NCBI GenBank assembly: GCA_021824055.1
Contig: JAKALV010000183.1
Location: 1-6,569 of the forward strand
Length of the DNA stretch: 6,569 nt
Source of the DNA: Acidobacteriota bacterium
Lineage (GTDB): Bacteria > Acidobacteriota > Vicinamibacteria > Vicinamibacterales > SCN-69-37
Direction: 5' to 3'
Shown here piece by piece: positions 6,168 to 6,569 of the stretch. The translations under genes and the position numbers were made by a program. Position 1 is the first letter of the stretch; each line of letters starts with the position of its first letter. The notes below the pieces were generated by a model that worked only from the letters and a program-made list of their open reading frames with translations, was not told the DNA's origin and did no database searches.

Positions 6168-6569
6168 TTCACGCGCGGACGTCGTCGCTGGCGCTTCGCC
6201 TGCTGCCAGGCCGTCTCCATGTCGGGCTGCGAGGCTTGATGCACCGACGAGCCCTTGCGCTCCAGTGACGCTTCTACCTGCGCAAAACGGCGGCTGAACT
6301 TCTCATTCGCCTTCCGAAGCGCCGTCTCAGGCTCGAAGCCGAGTTTGCGCGACAGGTTGGCGATCGAGAACAGCAGATCGCCCAGTTCCTCCTCCGCCCG
6401 CGCGCGGCCCTGGCCGAGCGCCTCGCGCAGTTCGCGCACTTCTTCGTCCACCTTGTCGATCACGTCCTCGGTCTGGTCCCAGTCAAAGCCGACGGCGGCC
6501 ACGCGCGTCCCGATCTCGTGCGCGCGCAACAGTGCCGGCATCGACGCCGGGACGCCCGCCAGGATGCGT
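6161..6569 (-). CDS. mazG: Nucleoside triphosphate pyrophosphohydrolase MazG, C-terminal part (partial)
   Basis: The frame is open from the right edge of the window to TAG (complement of 6161-6163), giving about 135 residues. ATG at 6541 is not the true start: the preceding codons read RILAGVPAS, and LAGVPASMPALLRAHEI matches the linker into the second MazG domain. Family landmarks then follow: VGFDW, DKVDEEVRELREAL (the EExxE helix) and EEELGDLLFSIANLSRKLG (the ExxD helix), which together supply the Mg2+-binding acidic residues. After them come ALRKANEKFSRRFAQVE and a C-terminal AWQQAK with a basic RRRPRVKR end. MazG hydrolyses (d)NTPs to monophosphates plus pyrophosphate, cleaning the nucleotide pool, and in E. 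coli it modulates ppGpp. Domain order agrees with the full-length two-domain enzyme, but the first half is outside the window, so a single-domain version cannot be excluded. It runs against the feo operon and is unrelated to it. Confidence 0.92.
   Translation of the reverse strand, partial: RILAGVPASMPALLRAHEIGTRVAAVGFDWDQTEDVIDKVDEEVRELREALGQGRARAEEELGDLLFSIANLSRKLGFEPETALRKANEKFSRRFAQVEASLERKGSSVHQASQPDMETAWQQAKRQRRRPRVKR

Overview
This window is GC-rich, with strong G/C preference at third codon positions and long antisense shadow frames. It reads as an ordinary chromosomal stretch of a free-living, high-GC bacterium. The gene set (carB, arfB, comEC, feoA, feoB, mazG) is widespread. The style of FeoB and ComEC and the codon use would fit Acidobacteriota (Vicinamibacteria-like) or a similar high-GC phylum, but that placement is a weak inference. 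I see no rRNA, tRNA, CRISPR array, phage gene or insertion sequence.

Layout from left to right: (1) 1-329, the C-terminal end of carB, cut by the window edge. (2) 330-686, no intact gene, but on the minus strand a decayed piece of an amidohydrolase that keeps the final metal-ligand region (GTD) and the following helix, and has lost both ends. (3) 687-1106, arfB, the GGQ peptidyl-tRNA hydrolase that rescues stalled ribosomes. (4) 1107-1230, a spacer with a perfect 8-bp inverted repeat. (5) 1231-3654, a full three-domain ComEC DNA-uptake channel. (6) 3696-6150, a ferrous-iron uptake operon: feoA, feoB and a 64-residue FeoB-associated Cys-containing membrane protein. The last of these is hidden at the end of a long frame antiphase to feoB. 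(7) 6161 to the right edge, the C-terminal half of mazG on the minus strand, convergent with the feo operon and only 10 nt from it.

FeoB is the GTP-gated Fe(II) permease, FeoA a small SH3-like cytosolic partner, and the Cys protein probably the third subunit that stands in for FeoC. The other genes are unrelated housekeeping functions (arginine/pyrimidine precursor synthesis, ribosome rescue, DNA uptake, nucleotide-pool sanitation). I found no convincing undescribed system. The points most worth a second look are the amidohydrolase relic, the hidden Feo subunit, the variant pore motif in FeoB, the variant ComEC motif, and the apparent lack of a Shine-Dalgarno sequence at feoA.
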